Shown: one piece after another, positions 45,675 through 54,494 of the stretch | How positions within the stretch are numbered: the stretch's first letter is position 1 | Layout of the letters: every line of letters starts with the position of its first letter | Assembly (NCBI RefSeq): GCF_020532665.2 | Contig: NZ_JAIWPG020000001.1 | Span: 1 to 64,000 of the forward strand | Origin: Lelliottia sp. WAP21 | Lineage (GTDB): Bacteria > Pseudomonadota > Gammaproteobacteria > Enterobacterales > Enterobacteriaceae | Direction of reading: 5' to 3' | Length of the DNA stretch: 64,000 nucleotides | The notes under the pieces: model-generated | Told to the model about the DNA's origin: nothing | Seen by the model: the letters and a program-made list of their open reading frames with translations, nothing else | Databases searched by the model: none | Translations under genes and position numbers: made by a program

Positions 45675-46292
45675 ATGATTAAAGTTTATGGCGTCCCTGG
45701 CTGGGGTTCGGTCATCAGCGAATTGATGCTCACGCTGGCCAACATCCCGTATCAGTTTATTAATATGGACGGGTTTGATCAGCCCGGCCCACAGCGCGAT
45801 CTCCTGCAAAAGCTGAACCCTTTATGTCAGGTCCCGACGCTGGAGATGGAGGATGGCACTATCATGACCGAATCGGCGGCGATCGCGCTCATGATACTGG
45901 ATCGTTGTCCTCAACTTGCGCCACCCGTCGGGAGCCCTGAACGTCTGCATTTTCAGCGTTTGCTGATCTGGTTTGTCGCTAACGTCTATCCAACGTTTAC
46001 TTACGCGGATTATCCTGAACGCTGGGCGCCCGATGCCCCGGACCAATTAAAGCAAAACTGCATTGAATACCGTAAAACACTCTATCTTTGGCTGGATAAT
46101 CAGTTGCAGGGGACGCCCTATGCGCTGGGCAGCGCGTTCACGTTGATTGATGTCTATCTTGTCGTGATGCGCACCTGGGGCCCGCACCATGAGTGGTTTT
46201 CTGCCCATACGCCAAAAATCACCGCCATAGCGGATAAAGTCTGTCAGCGGGCTGAACTGCACAAGGTGTTAAAAGCTAACGAGATAATCTGA
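45675..46292 (+). CDS. yncG: Glutathione S-transferase-like protein YncG
   Basis: A 205-residue GST-fold protein matching E. coli Ync[21 protein letters not shown] at the N-terminal thioredoxin-like domain (about 1-78, with the cis-Pro in [10 protein letters not shown] and [10 protein letters not shown]) and an all-helical C-terminal domain ([40 protein letters not shown]). The enzyme activity of YncG is not established. It lies next to ansP in E. coli, but here the accessory block separates them. GTGGAGG precedes the ATG. A functional link to the thiol-conjugate salvage cluster upstream is possible but may be coincidental. Confidence 0.9.
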   Translation: MIKVYGVPGWGSVISELMLTLANIPYQFINMDGFDQPGPQRDLLQKLNPLCQVPTLEMEDGTIMTESAAIALMILDRCPQLAPPVGSPERLHFQRLLIWFVANVYPTFTYADYPERWAPDAPDQLKQNCIEYRKTLYLWLDNQLQGTPYALGSAFTLIDVYLVVMRTWGPHHEWFSAHTPKITAIADKVCQRAELHKVLKANEII

Positions 46293-46329
46293 TAAGTTTA
46301 AAGACTCACTGACTACAGGAAACCTGCAC

Positions 46330-46560
46330 ATGCCACATGTCGATATTAAATGTTTTCCCCGCGATTTTAATGAAGAGCAAAAATCCGCGTTAGCCGCAGA
46401 TATTGCTGAGGTGATCGTTCGCCATTTCAACAGTAAAGACGGCTCGGTGTCGGTGGCGTTACAGCAGGTCCAGCAGGAAGACTGGAAAGCGCAGGTCTGG
46501 GATACCGAGATTGGCCCGAATCTGGACACGCTCATTAAAAAGCCGGGTTATTCGATGTAA
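46330..46560 (+). CDS. pptA: 4-oxalocrotonate tautomerase-like protein PptA
   Basis: A 76-residue tautomerase-family protein that matches E. coli PptA (YdcE). After Met removal, the catalytic N-terminal Pro2 is in place ([20 protein letters not shown]). The rest includes [20 protein letters not shown] and the closing IKKPGYSM. The family forms dimers or hexamers and ketonises phenylenolpyruvate in vitro; the natural substrate is unknown. It follows yncG by 37 bases and is convergent with the ArsR-type gene. Confidence 0.92.
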   Translation: MPHVDIKCFPRDFNEEQKSALAADIAEVIVRHFNSKDGSVSVALQQVQQEDWKAQVWDTEIGPNLDTLIKKPGYSM

Positions 46561-46588
46561 CGCCGAACCCTGTTACGCCGCCTGACGA

Positions 46589-46900
46589 TTAAGCAGGCGG
46601 CGGCATGACCCGCAACAACGCCTCTAACAGCCCCGGAAAACGGGTATCTAAATCTTCTCTTCGCAACGAAATGATATTTTCACGTCCCTGAGGACGCTGC
46701 CAGATCACGCCGCTGTCACGCAATACACGCCAGTGATGGGTCATGGTCGATTTCGCCATCGCCTCTGGCCGAAGCGCGTTACAGCTGAGTTCATTTCCCT
46801 CGGCAAGTTGACGAATTATTGCCAGTCGTAGCGGGTGCCCGAGAGCGAAAAGGACATTTTCCAGCAGGATCTGTTCAGGTTCGGGATGATTCGGCGTCAT
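46589..46900 (-). CDS. ArsR-family winged-helix regulator
   Basis: A 103-residue regulator: LLENVLFALGHPLRLAIIRQ leads into the winged helix, with recognition region AKSTMTHHWRVLRDSGVIWQ and wing RPQGRENIISLRREDLDTR. The metal-binding ELCVCD motif of arsenite sensors is absent (the equivalent is NELSCNALRP, one Cys), so a non-metal or redox signal is more likely. It is divergent from fusA2, and the gap between them carries two inverted repeats (46927-46947 and 46959-46992) that may be its operators. Autoregulation and control of fusA2 are inferred from this layout. Confidence 0.85.
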   Translation of the reverse strand: MTPNHPEPEQILLENVLFALGHPLRLAIIRQLAEGNELSCNALRPEAMAKSTMTHHWRVLRDSGVIWQRPQGRENIISLRREDLDTRFPGLLEALLRVMPPPA

Positions 46901-46926
46901 GGTGCTCCTGGCTAAGCCATCAGGTT

Positions 46927-46947
46927 GAGCTATACCAATGATAGCTC
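46927..46947. promoter_or_regulatory. Perfect inverted repeat, candidate ArsR-type operator
   Basis: GAGCTAT and ATAGCTC are perfect seven-base arms around ACCAATG, located 27-47 bases before the ArsR-type start codon. Size and position fit a winged-helix dimer site. Confidence 0.5.
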
Positions 46948-46958
46948 TGATCTTAAAA

Positions 46959-46992
46959 AATAGTTCGAATATACTCGTACAATAGGACTATT
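46959..46992. promoter_or_regulatory. Imperfect inverted repeat in the arsR-fusA2 gap
   Basis: AATAGTTC and GGACTATT are eight-base arms with one mismatch around 18 bases, 69 bases before the EF-G start. It could be a second operator or part of the fusA2 promoter (AT-rich, with TATAGC just after). Confidence 0.4.
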
Positions 46993-47060
46993 ATAGCAAA
47001 CGAACACTAAGGCGACCATCCTGGTCGTCACTCTCATGTCAAACTGACTAAGGACGCATC

Positions 47061-49163
47061 ATGCCCCGACCCATCCCCCTCGACCGTTATCGCAACATCG
47101 GTATCTCCGCGCATATCGATGCCGGTAAAACGACAACCACCGAGCGCATCCTCTTTTACACCGGGATGAGCCACAAATTAGGTGAAGTTCACGATGGCGC
47201 GGCAACAACTGACTGGATGGCGCAGGAGCAGGAGCGCGGCATTACCATTACGTCTGCCGCGGTGAGTTGCTTCTGGCCCGGTATGGATCGCGGTTTTGAG
47301 CCGCACCGGATCAACATTATCGACACCCCCGGGCACGTGGATTTTACCATTGAGGTCGAACGCTCCATGCGCGTGCTGGACGGTGCGGTCATGGTCTATG
47401 ACTCCGTGGGCGGCGTGCAGCCGCAGTCGGAGACGGTCTGGCGTCAGGCCAATAAATACCATGTTCCGCGGCTGGCCTTCGTCAATAAAATGGACCGACC
47501 CGGTGCTGATTTCTTCCGCGTGGTGCAGATGATGCATGACCGGCTGAAGGCGAATCCTGTACCCATTGTTATCCCTGTCGGTGCGGAAGAGCACTTCACC
47601 GGGGTCGTGGATTTGATCAAAATGCGCGCCATTTTGTGGGACGACGCGACCCAGGGAATGACGTTCAGCTATGCACCTGTGCCCGACGACCTGATGGCGA
47701 CCGCGCAGGAGTGGCGCGAAAAAATGGTCTCTGCAGCTGCCGAAGCCAGCGAAGCGCTGATGGACAGTTATCTGGAGACGGGCGATCTCAGTGAAGCCGA
47801 TATTATTTCGGGTTTACGTTTGCGCACCATCGCCGGCGAAATTCAGCCGATGCTGTGCGGCAGCGCATTCAAAAACAAAGGCGTGCAGCGCATGCTGGAC
47901 GCCGTCATTGAGCTGATGCCGTCACCGCTGGATGTTCCCGCCATCGACGGCGTGGATGAAAAAGGGCAACACGCCGAGCGTCATCCGAACGATGATGAAC
48001 CCTTTGCTGCGCTGGCGTTTAAGCTGATGACCGACCCGTATGTGGGCCAGTTAACCTTTATCCGCGTCTATTCCGGCGTGCTGAAAAAAGGTGATGCGGT
48101 TTACAACCCGGTGAAAGGCAAAAAAGAGCGTATCGGACGCATTGTGTTAATGCATGCCAACGATCGTCATGAAGTGGACGAGCTGAGAGCGGGAGATATT
48201 GCCGCCTGTGTGGGACTGAAAGATGTCACCACCGGCGATACCTTGTGCGATCCGGCGGCGGTCATTACGCTTGAGCGCATGGAATTCCCCGATCCGGTGA
48301 TTTCACTCGCTATCGAGCCAAAAACCAAAGCCGATCAGGAAAAAATGGGCATCGCGTTGCACCGTCTGGCCGCCGAAGATCCGTCGTTCCGTCTGCATAC
48401 TGACGACGAGTCCGGTCAAACGATCATATCCGGGATGGGAGAGCTGCACCTGGAGATCATCGTAGACCGCATGAAGCGTGAGTTTGGCGTCGAAGCGAAC
48501 ATTGGCCGACCGCAGGTCACCTATCGTGAAACGCTGCGTAAAGCAGTAAAAGACATCGAAGGGAAATTTGTGCGTCAGTCCGGCGGCAAAGAGCAGTATG
48601 GTCACGTTGTCCTCAGCCTGGAGCCGCTTGAGCCAGGCAGCGGTTTTGTCTTCGAGGATGCGACGAAAGGGGGCGTGGTACCGCGTGAATACATCCCTTC
48701 GGTGGAAAAAGGCCTCCGTGAAGCGATGAATAACGGCGTGCTGGCCGGGTATCCGGTGGTGGATGTCAAAGCCACGCTAACGTTTGGTTCTTATCATGAC
48801 GTCGACTCGTCGGAAATGGCCTTCCGCATGGCGGCCATCTTTGGTTTCAAAGAGGGTGCCCGCAAAGCCGACCCGGCGATACTGGAGCCCGTTATGCATG
48901 TTGAAGTTGAAACGCCTGAAGAGTACGCCGGCAACATCATGGGCGATCTCTCTTCGCGTCGTGGGATGGTTCAGGGCATGGAGGAACGGTTTGGTAGCCA
49001 GATTATTCGCGCCGATGTTCCGCTAGCCGAAATGTTTGGCTATGCCACCACGCTGCGCTCGATGTCGCAAGGCCGGGCAACCTACAGCATGGAGTTCCAC
49101 CATTTCGCGGAGGCCCCGCGCAACGTAGCGGATGAAATCATTGCCGGACGGGCAAAAGGTTAA
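47061..49163 (+). CDS. fusA2: Second elongation factor G, beta-proteobacterial type (FusA2)
   Basis: A full-length 700-residue EF-G with all GTPase motifs: AHIDAGKTT (17-25), the switch I region [17 protein letters not shown] (88-92), NKMD (142-145) and GSAFKNKG. The body ([60 protein letters not shown]) keeps domains II to V intact. It resembles the EF-G of beta-proteobacteria such as Burkholderia more than the enterobacterial housekeeping protein, notably [19 protein letters not shown] and TMEWM-like [13 protein letters not shown]. The ribosomal context rpsL-rpsG-tuf is missing, so this is an extra copy, probably acquired. Divergence from an ArsR-type gene suggests conditional expression. 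A strong terminator follows. Confidence 0.9.
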   Translation: MPRPIPLDRYRNIGISAHIDAGKTTTTERILFYTGMSHKLGEVHDGAATTDWMAQEQERGITITSAAVSCFWPGMDRGFEPHRINIIDTPGHVDFTIEVERSMRVLDGAVMVYDSVGGVQPQSETVWRQANKYHVPRLAFVNKMDRPGADFFRVVQMMHDRLKANPVPIVIPVGAEEHFTGVVDLIKMRAILWDDATQGMTFSYAPVPDDLMATAQEWREKMVSAAAEASEALMDSYLETGDLSEADIISGLRLRTIAGEIQPMLCGSAFKNKGVQRMLDAVIELMPSPLDVPAIDGVDEKGQHAERHPNDDEPFAALAFKLMTDPYVGQLTFIRVYSGVLKKGDAVYNPVKGKKERIGRIVLMHANDRHEVDELRAGDIAACVGLKDVTTGDTLCDPAAVITLERMEFPDPVISLAIEPKTKADQEKMGIALHRLAAEDPSFRLHTDDESGQTIISGMGELHLEIIVDRMKREFGVEANIGRPQVTYRETLRKAVKDIEGKFVRQSGGKEQYGHVVLSLEPLEPGSGFVFEDATKGGVVPREYIPSVEKGLREAMNNGVLAGYPVVDVKATLTFGSYHDVDSSEMAFRMAAIFGFKEGARKADPAILEPVMHVEVETPEEYAGNIMGDLSSRRGMVQGMEERFGSQIIRADVPLAEMFGYATTLRSMSQGRATYSMEFHHFAEAPRNVADEIIAGRAKG

Positions 49164-49175
49164 ACATCCTGACAG

Positions 49176-49204
49176 ATCCCTCTCTCCTTGAGAGAGGGAT
49201 TTTT
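49176..49204 (+). terminator. Intrinsic terminator of fusA2
   Basis: ATCCCTCTCTC and GAGAGAGGGAT form an 11-base perfect stem around CTT and are followed by TTTTA, 13 bases after the fusA2 stop. This is a strong rightward terminator; the reverse direction lacks a T-run. Confidence 0.92.
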
Positions 49205-49227
49205 ACCCGTCATCCCTAAGCAGAAAA

Positions 49228-49800
49228 CTATTCCAGCGCTTTAACCTGCTTACCGCTGGTCACAAACGTGCCTGCGCCTAAATGATGCAGCGTATTTAAC
49301 ATCTCTCCATCAAACTGCCAGCGTCCCGCGACAAATGCGCGCTCATCCGCTGAGGCCGAGACGACCTCGCCAAATAAGGTGTCATATTTTTCAGCCGCTG
49401 AGGTTGTGGGCAATAAACGACACTCCATCCACGCCAGACATTTCTCTTCCACGACCGGCAAGCCCAACACCGGGCCGTTGATGACCGGAATTCCGTAGCA
49501 GTTAAATTTGTCTTCATCGCGCCCGCTGATGCTGCCGACGGCGTAAGTCCAGTTGGTGGCCGACACGCCCGGGATCACAATGCCGAACATGCCGCTGCGC
49601 TCAATAAGTTCCCGTGACCAGGTGCTTTTATCCACCACGATAGCGAGACGGGGTGGCTCAAATTCAACGGGCATCGACCAGGCGGCAGCCATAATGTTGC
49701 GTCTGCCAATCTGGTTATCGCGGCTGGTGATAAGCACGGTTGGGCCGTGGTTTAACAGACGGCTGGCATGTTTTAAGTCGACAGGGCGGAAGTGACTCAT
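49228..49800 (-). CDS. Flavin reductase-like FMN-binding protein
   Basis: A 190-residue protein with the split-barrel flavin reductase-like domain: VLITSRDNQIGRRNIMAAAW, EPPRLAIVVDKSTWSRELIE, FGIVIPGVSATNWTYAVGSI and EKCLAWMECRLLP. Members bind FMN; some are NAD(P)H:flavin reductases and others are flavoproteins of unknown role. It is monocistronic and convergent with fusA2. It could supply FMNH2 to the monooxygenases at 38148 and 40271, which have no reductase in their own cluster, but distance and orientation give no direct support. Confidence 0.85.
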   Translation of the reverse strand: MSHFRPVDLKHASRLLNHGPTVLITSRDNQIGRRNIMAAAWSMPVEFEPPRLAIVVDKSTWSRELIERSGMFGIVIPGVSATNWTYAVGSISGRDEDKFNCYGIPVINGPVLGLPVVEEKCLAWMECRLLPTTSAAEKYDTLFGEVVSASADERAFVAGRWQFDGEMLNTLHHLGAGTFVTSGKQVKALE

Positions 49801-49937
49801 ACGGTGATCCTCGGCAGGGTAACAGGGGCATTAAACGACTGAATCAGGCAGGAAATCAAGACGCAATATTACCGTCATGAACCCGTCATGTTGGCTCCCT
49901 AGAGTGTCGAACACTAAATCCCAAAGAGGATAACAAG

Positions 49938-50630
49938 ATGCTCACCTCCATCTCGCTCAATGGCGTGTCGTACGCCTTTGGGGCGAACACGGTTTTAAAT
50001 CAAATCGATCTGCATATTGATGCGGGTAGCGTGGTTGCGCTGCTTGGTCCGTCAGGCTGCGGGAAAAGTACGCTGTTGCGTTTGCTTGCCGGGCTGACTT
50101 ACCCTGCTAAGGGCGACATTCGTTTTGGCGATCGGCTGGTCGCGAAGGCGGGCTGGTCGCTGCCGCCTGAGTCTCGCGATATCGGAATGGTCTTCCAGGA
50201 TTATGCGCTATGGCCGCACATGACGGTGACGCAAAACGTAGCGTTCCCGTTAAAGATGCGCCATGTCCCCCGTCACGAAAGCGAGCATCGGGTCGCTCAG
50301 GCTCTGGCCCGAGTGGGCCTGAGCGAGTTTGCTCACCGCAAACCTGCCGGTTTGTCCGGGGGGCAACAGCAACGTGTGGCGTTGGCCCGTGCGATTGTTG
50401 CCGAACCCCGTGTCCTGCTGTTTGATGAACCGCTCTCTAATCTGGATAGCGATCTGCGCGAATCACTGTGTCAGGAGATGGCCACCTTGCTGCGCCAGCT
50501 CGGCACGACTGCCGTTTACGTTACCCACGATCGCCGGGAGGCTGAAATCCTGGCCGATCGTATCGTGCATTTATCTGCTGGCAGCATCGCTGCCGATCGT
50601 TTGATTTCATCCACAGGAGCGTTCGCATGA
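49938..50630 (+). CDS. Fbp/Afu-type ABC transporter ATP-binding protein
   Basis: A 230-residue nucleotide-binding subunit, short for this class because the C-terminal regulatory (TOBE) domain is missing. Walker A is LGPSGCGKSTLL, the Q-loop is VFQDYALWPHMT, the signature is LSGGQQQRVALARAI, Walker B is VLLFDEPLSNLDSD, and the switch His is in VYVTHDRREAEIL. It opens a three-gene operon (ATPase, binding protein, permease); AAAGAGGAT precedes the start. The 3' end overlaps the binding-protein gene by four bases (ATGA). The substrate class is discussed with the binding protein. Confidence 0.9.
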   Translation: MLTSISLNGVSYAFGANTVLNQIDLHIDAGSVVALLGPSGCGKSTLLRLLAGLTYPAKGDIRFGDRLVAKAGWSLPPESRDIGMVFQDYALWPHMTVTQNVAFPLKMRHVPRHESEHRVAQALARVGLSEFAHRKPAGLSGGQQQRVALARAIVAEPRVLLFDEPLSNLDSDLRESLCQEMATLLRQLGTTAVYVTHDRREAEILADRIVHLSAGSIAADRLISSTGAFA

Positions 50631-51595
50631 AAAGATCAATGTCCGTCCACAAAGGAGTTCTCCTCGCAATGGCGTTATCTTCCGTCATGGTCTCAAGCGC
50701 CCACGCGCTGACCGTTTACACTGCCGGCCCCGGCTCACTGGCTAAAAATCTGGCCAATGGATTTGAAAAGAAAAGCGGCGTTAAGGTTGCTATCTTTCAG
50801 GCAACCACCGGGAAGGTGATGGCGCGGCTGGAGGCGGAGCAAGCCAACCCGCAGGCGGATATTTTAATTTCAGCGTCGTGGGATACGGCTGAGGATCTGC
50901 ACCATCGGGGCTGGTTACTGCCTTACCAGAGTCCTAATGCGGCAAACGTGCCGGCTGACCTTAAGTCTGCCGATTATGTGGCGCAAGGGATCTCCGCGCT
51001 GGGCATTGTGTGGAATACCAAAAGCGGTACGCCCGAGCCAAAAGAGTGGCAGGATCTGACCACGGCAGCCTTTAAGGACAAGGTCACGACGCCAGACCCG
51101 GCGCTCTCCGGGGCATCCCTGGATCTGCTTATCGGGCTGCAACATGGCCTGGGCGATAACGCCTGGTCACTCTTCGAAAAACTGAAACAGAACGGCATGG
51201 TCGTCAGTGGTCCGAATGCGCAGGCGGTCACACCGGTGATGCAGGGGGCAAAAGCGGCCGTCTTTGGTGCGGTGGATTATGTCTCGTATGGCAATATCCA
51301 TCAGGGCGAATCCCTGAAAGTGATCTTCCCGGCGAGTGGGACGGTGATCGCGCCGCGTCCGATGATGATCCTCAAATCAACGCAACAGGCTGACGAGGCA
51401 AAGGCGTTTGTGGACTATGTGCTGTCGCCGGAAGGCCAGGCGATGGTTGCCGATGCCTGGCTGATGCCCGCCCGGGATGATGTGAAAGCGAAACGTCCGT
51501 TGCTCAATGAGCTAAAAATCCTGCCCACCAGCAGTGACGGCAACAGCGAACGCAGCGATATCCTGAAGCGCTTCAATACGCTTTTCTCTCTGTAA
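50627..51595 (+). CDS. Periplasmic binding protein of the Fbp/Afu/phosphonate type
   Basis: A 322-residue secreted binding protein; signal peptide MKRSMSVHKGVLLAMALSSV with cleavage after AHA. It opens LTVYTAGPGSLAKNLANGFE and includes GKVMARLEAEQANPQADILI, SALGIVWNTKSGTPEPKEWQ, FGAVDYVSYGNIHQGE and FVDYVLSPEGQAMVADAWLM. The group includes receptors for ferric iron, sugar or glycerol phosphates, thiamine and 2-aminoethylphosphonate. The adjacent tyrosine pair that ligates iron in FbpA is not evident, so iron is less likely than an organophosphate. No decisive substrate motif is visible. Confidence 0.85.
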   Translation: MKRSMSVHKGVLLAMALSSVMVSSAHALTVYTAGPGSLAKNLANGFEKKSGVKVAIFQATTGKVMARLEAEQANPQADILISASWDTAEDLHHRGWLLPYQSPNAANVPADLKSADYVAQGISALGIVWNTKSGTPEPKEWQDLTTAAFKDKVTTPDPALSGASLDLLIGLQHGLGDNAWSLFEKLKQNGMVVSGPNAQAVTPVMQGAKAAVFGAVDYVSYGNIHQGESLKVIFPASGTVIAPRPMMILKSTQQADEAKAFVDYVLSPEGQAMVADAWLMPARDDVKAKRPLLNELKILPTSSDGNSERSDILKRFNTLFSL

Positions 51596-51605
51596 ATGAC
51601 TCGGG

Positions 51606-51620
51606 CGGGGGAATCCCCCG
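51606..51620 (+). other. GC-rich hairpin inside the ABC operon
   Basis: CGGGGG and CCCCCG pair around AAT in the 41-base gap between the binding-protein and permease genes. Such an internal stem may protect the upstream message or damp expression of the permease relative to the binding protein. Confidence 0.45.
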
Positions 51621-51636
51621 TCTTCTGGACTTTCGC

Positions 51637-53292
51637 GTGAATCAACGATTATTGTCACTGATGACGCTTGCGCTGCTGGTGATTCTGGTGGCGCTGCCGC
51701 TGGCATTCATCCTGTTGCAGGCGATATTCCCGCAGTTTAGCGCCGGATCGCTTGCCGGTGCATTTGGTGGCCTGTCTGCGCTGTTGTCAGAGCCTCAGCT
51801 GCCCGCAATGCTCGGCGGTACCGTGCAGATTGCGCTTGGTGTTGCCCTGGTCAGCGCATTGCTCGGCTTTCTTCCTGGGGTGGCACGCGGATTATTGACG
51901 CTGCCGTTTCCGCGCGCGTGGGATGTGCTGTTTTTAATACCTTTTTTAACGCCGCCTTATATCGCCGCGCTATCGTGGATGTTGGTCCTGCAAACCAACG
52001 GCTATTTACAGCAGATGACCGGTATTAATCTCAACGACCTGTTGTTCAGCCAATCCGGAATTGTGCTGGTGATGTCGCTGAACATCTTCCCGGTTGTCTA
52101 TTTCGCCGTATCACGCAGTTTGCTGGCAAGCGGGCAACGTCTGGCGCTTGTGGCACGGGTTCATGGCGCAAGCGCGGGCAGGGCCTTCTGGCATATTACG
52201 TTGCCCTTGCTTTCTCCGTCCCTGGCCGCCGGAATGCTGCTGTCGTTTACGCTGGCGATTGAAGAATTCGGTGTGCCGGCTGCACTCGGAACGCGTGCGG
52301 GCGTGTTGATGCTGACGACCGATATCGAGAAAAAACTGGCCGACTGGCCGGTCGACCTGTCCGGAGCTTCCATGCTCTCGATCGTTCTGGTGGCGATTGC
52401 GCTGAGTGCCTGGGGGTTGCAGAAAAAACTCACCGGTCACCAGGATGTCACCAGTATTACCGGAAAGCCGACGGAAAACCGCGGGGCAGACGCCGGAGCC
52501 TGGCGGGTGCCGATTGTTGTGGTGATGGGGCTGATTGGGAGCGTAGCCGTGATTTTACCGGGGGCGTCGATGATCCTCTCCGGGGTGCTGGGCACCTTAT
52601 CCGGTGGGGTCACTTTGGGCAACGTCACCCTTTCGCACTACACGGCGCTCTTTAGCCAACAAGGGGATGCGCTCAGCGCGCTCGGCACCAGTCTTTCGCT
52701 GGCCCTTGGCACCGCCTGCATCACGGGCCTGGCAGGGCTGTTTGTCTCCTGGCTGGTGGTGATGCAGACGATAAAAGGGCGTGCCATTCTCGATGCGCTA
52801 TCCCTGATGCCCGCAGCGCTACCCGGTATTGTCGTTGGGGTCGGGTTAATTTTGCTGTGGAATCGTTCGTTCTGGCCGATCTCCCCTTATAACACCTGGA
52901 TGATGTTGTTGCTGTCATACTGCTGTTTGCTTCTACCGTGGCCCGTGCGCTATGTCGGCAGCGCGTTGCGCCAGCTCGGCGGCAATCTGGAGTCGGCGGC
53001 ACGGGTGCACGGCGCTTCGGCATTTCAGGCGCTGCGTTATATTGTGTTGCCGCTGGTTTCTCCGGCGCTGCTGGCGGCGATGCTCATGGTGTTTGCGATT
53101 GCCTCGCGTGAGCTGGTGACCTCTCTGTTACTGGCCCCCGCAGGTACCCAGACCGTCTCTGTTTTTATCTGGCGTCAGTTCGAGCAGGGCTCCATAGGTC
53201 AGGGTATGGCGATGGCAACGCTTACGTTACTCACGGGGCTGATATTGATGCTGACGGCGTTGGGGATTATGCAGCGCGGAACGCGAGAGTAA
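51637..53292 (+). CDS. Fbp/Afu-type ABC transporter permease, two-domain
   Basis: A 551-residue permease that fuses two permease domains, with about twelve helices. The EAA loops of both halves are visible: LALVARVHGASAGRAFWHIT in the first and LESAARVHGASAFQALRYIV in the second. The start is GTG at 51637 with a weak upstream ribosome site, which gives MNQRLLSLMTLALLVILVAL. The fused design is typical of ferric, thiamine and phosphonate importers of this class. It would form the pore with the ATPase at 49938. Confidence 0.9.
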   Translation: MNQRLLSLMTLALLVILVALPLAFILLQAIFPQFSAGSLAGAFGGLSALLSEPQLPAMLGGTVQIALGVALVSALLGFLPGVARGLLTLPFPRAWDVLFLIPFLTPPYIAALSWMLVLQTNGYLQQMTGINLNDLLFSQSGIVLVMSLNIFPVVYFAVSRSLLASGQRLALVARVHGASAGRAFWHITLPLLSPSLAAGMLLSFTLAIEEFGVPAALGTRAGVLMLTTDIEKKLADWPVDLSGASMLSIVLVAIALSAWGLQKKLTGHQDVTSITGKPTENRGADAGAWRVPIVVVMGLIGSVAVILPGASMILSGVLGTLSGGVTLGNVTLSHYTALFSQQGDALSALGTSLSLALGTACITGLAGLFVSWLVVMQTIKGRAILDALSLMPAALPGIVVGVGLILLWNRSFWPISPYNTWMMLLLSYCCLLLPWPVRYVGSALRQLGGNLESAARVHGASAFQALRYIVLPLVSPALLAAMLMVFAIASRELVTSLLLAPAGTQTVSVFIWRQFEQGSIGQGMAMATLTLLTGLILMLTALGIMQRGTRE

Positions 53293-53365
53293 AAAAGCAC
53301 TTTTGCGCCAGTGGCGGCCTGAAAATAGGTTATAAACAGGGGACATCACTACAAGGAACCTGACG

Positions 53366-54211
53366 ATGTCCCCATTTCTGAGCGCCTATTTTGAACGTAT
53401 CGGCTGGCAACAATCTGCGTCTGTTGATATCGACACGCTGCGAGCTTTGCATCTGCACCACAACTGTTCGATTCCGTTTGAGAACATCGATGTTGTGTTA
53501 CCCCGTGAAATCCAGCTCGATGACCAGAGCGTGGCGGACAAGCTGGTTTCTGCACGACGCGGCGGTTACTGCTTTGAACAAAACGGCCTTTTCGAACGCG
53601 CGCTGCGTGAGACTGGTTTTCAGGTACGCAGCGTTCTGGGGCGGGTTATTCTGGCTAATCCACCCCAGATGCCGCCGCGAACGCACCGTCTTTTGCTGGT
53701 GGAACTTAACGGCGAGCGCTGGATTGCCGACGTCGGTTTTGGCGGGCAGACGCTGACGGCTCCGATCCGATTAATCGCCGGGGAAGAACAGGCTACGCCG
53801 CACGGATTATATCGTCTGATGAATGAAGGTAACGACTGGGTGCTTCAGTTCCAGCACCACGAACACTGGCAGTCGATGTATCACTTCGATTTAACCACGC
53901 AGTACTTCACCGATTATGTGATGGGCAACTTCTGGTCGGCACACTGGCCGCAATCGCATTTCCGGCATCATCTGCTGATGTGTCGCCACCTGCCGGACGG
54001 CGGCAAACTCACGCTGACCAACCTAAACTTCACCCACTGGAAAAAGGGCCATGTTGAAGAGCAGACCCATTTGCCGGATGCAGAGGCGCTTTATCAGCTG
54101 ATGCAGGAGAGATTTGGCCTGGGCGTTGACGATCCGAAACACGGCTTTACACTTGCCGAACTCACGGCGGTGATGGCGGGATTTGATACCCATCCTCAGG
54201 CGGGCAAATAG
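53366..54211 (+). CDS. nhoA: Arylamine N-acetyltransferase NhoA
   Basis: A 281-residue NAT enzyme that transfers acetyl groups from acetyl-CoA to arylamines and N-hydroxyarylamines. The catalytic triad sits exactly at the family positions: Cys69 in SARRGGYCFEQNGLF, His107 in RTHRLLLVELNGERW and Asp122 in IADVGFGGQTL. The N-terminus MSPFLSAYFERIGWQQSASV is typical. It precedes narV in E. coli with yddE between; here yddE is absent and a repeat array takes its place. AAGGAA precedes the ATG. The first repeat starts at the stop codon itself. Confidence 0.94.
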   Translation: MSPFLSAYFERIGWQQSASVDIDTLRALHLHHNCSIPFENIDVVLPREIQLDDQSVADKLVSARRGGYCFEQNGLFERALRETGFQVRSVLGRVILANPPQMPPRTHRLLLVELNGERWIADVGFGGQTLTAPIRLIAGEEQATPHGLYRLMNEGNDWVLQFQHHEHWQSMYHFDLTTQYFTDYVMGNFWSAHWPQSHFRHHLLMCRHLPDGGKLTLTNLNFTHWKKGHVEEQTHLPDAEALYQLMQERFGLGVDDPKHGFTLAELTAVMAGFDTHPQAGK

Positions 54212-54351
54212 CCCCGGAACGGCTGACGTGGTTTGCCGGGTAAGACGGAGCCGTCACCCGGCAAAACAGACCTGTGGGGGCTGATGCCCTCACCCCGGCC
54301 CTCTCCCACAGGGAGAGGGAGAAAAAAAGTTAATCCGCGGCGTGAGCGCAC
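54209..54351. repeat. 143-bp tandem repeat, copy 1
   Basis: This copy starts at the nhoA stop codon (TAGCCCCGGAACGGCT). It contains a REP-like palindrome at 54232-54265 (TTTGCCGGGT to ACCCGGCAAA) and the hairpin CCCTCTCCC-ACA-GGGAGAGGG at 54299-54319, then an A-run and a tail GCGGCGTGAGCGCACTA. It differs from copy 2 at only a few bases. Confidence 0.9.
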
Positions 54352-54494
54352 TAGCCCCGGAACGGCTGGCGTGGTTTGCCGGGTAAGACGGAGCCGCCAC
54401 CCGGCAAAACAGACCTGTGCGGGCTGATGCCCTCACCCCGGCCCTCTCCCACAGGGAGAGGGAGAAAAAAAGTTAATCCGCGGCGTGAACGCAC
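54352..54494. repeat. 143-bp tandem repeat, copy 2
   Basis: Directly follows copy 1 with the same length and order: REP-like palindrome, CCCTCTCCC hairpin, A-run and GCGGCGTGAACGCACTA tail. The tail resembles the last bases of narV read on the plus strand (GCGGCGCGAACGCACCA). Confidence 0.9.

Noticed and set aside
46589..46900. Arsenic resistance regulator
   Set aside because: The CxC metal motif is missing and no arsenic transport or reductase gene is adjacent.
47061..49163. Housekeeping fusA
   Set aside because: No rpsL, rpsG or tuf neighbours, and the sequence looks beta-proteobacterial; it is treated as an extra copy.
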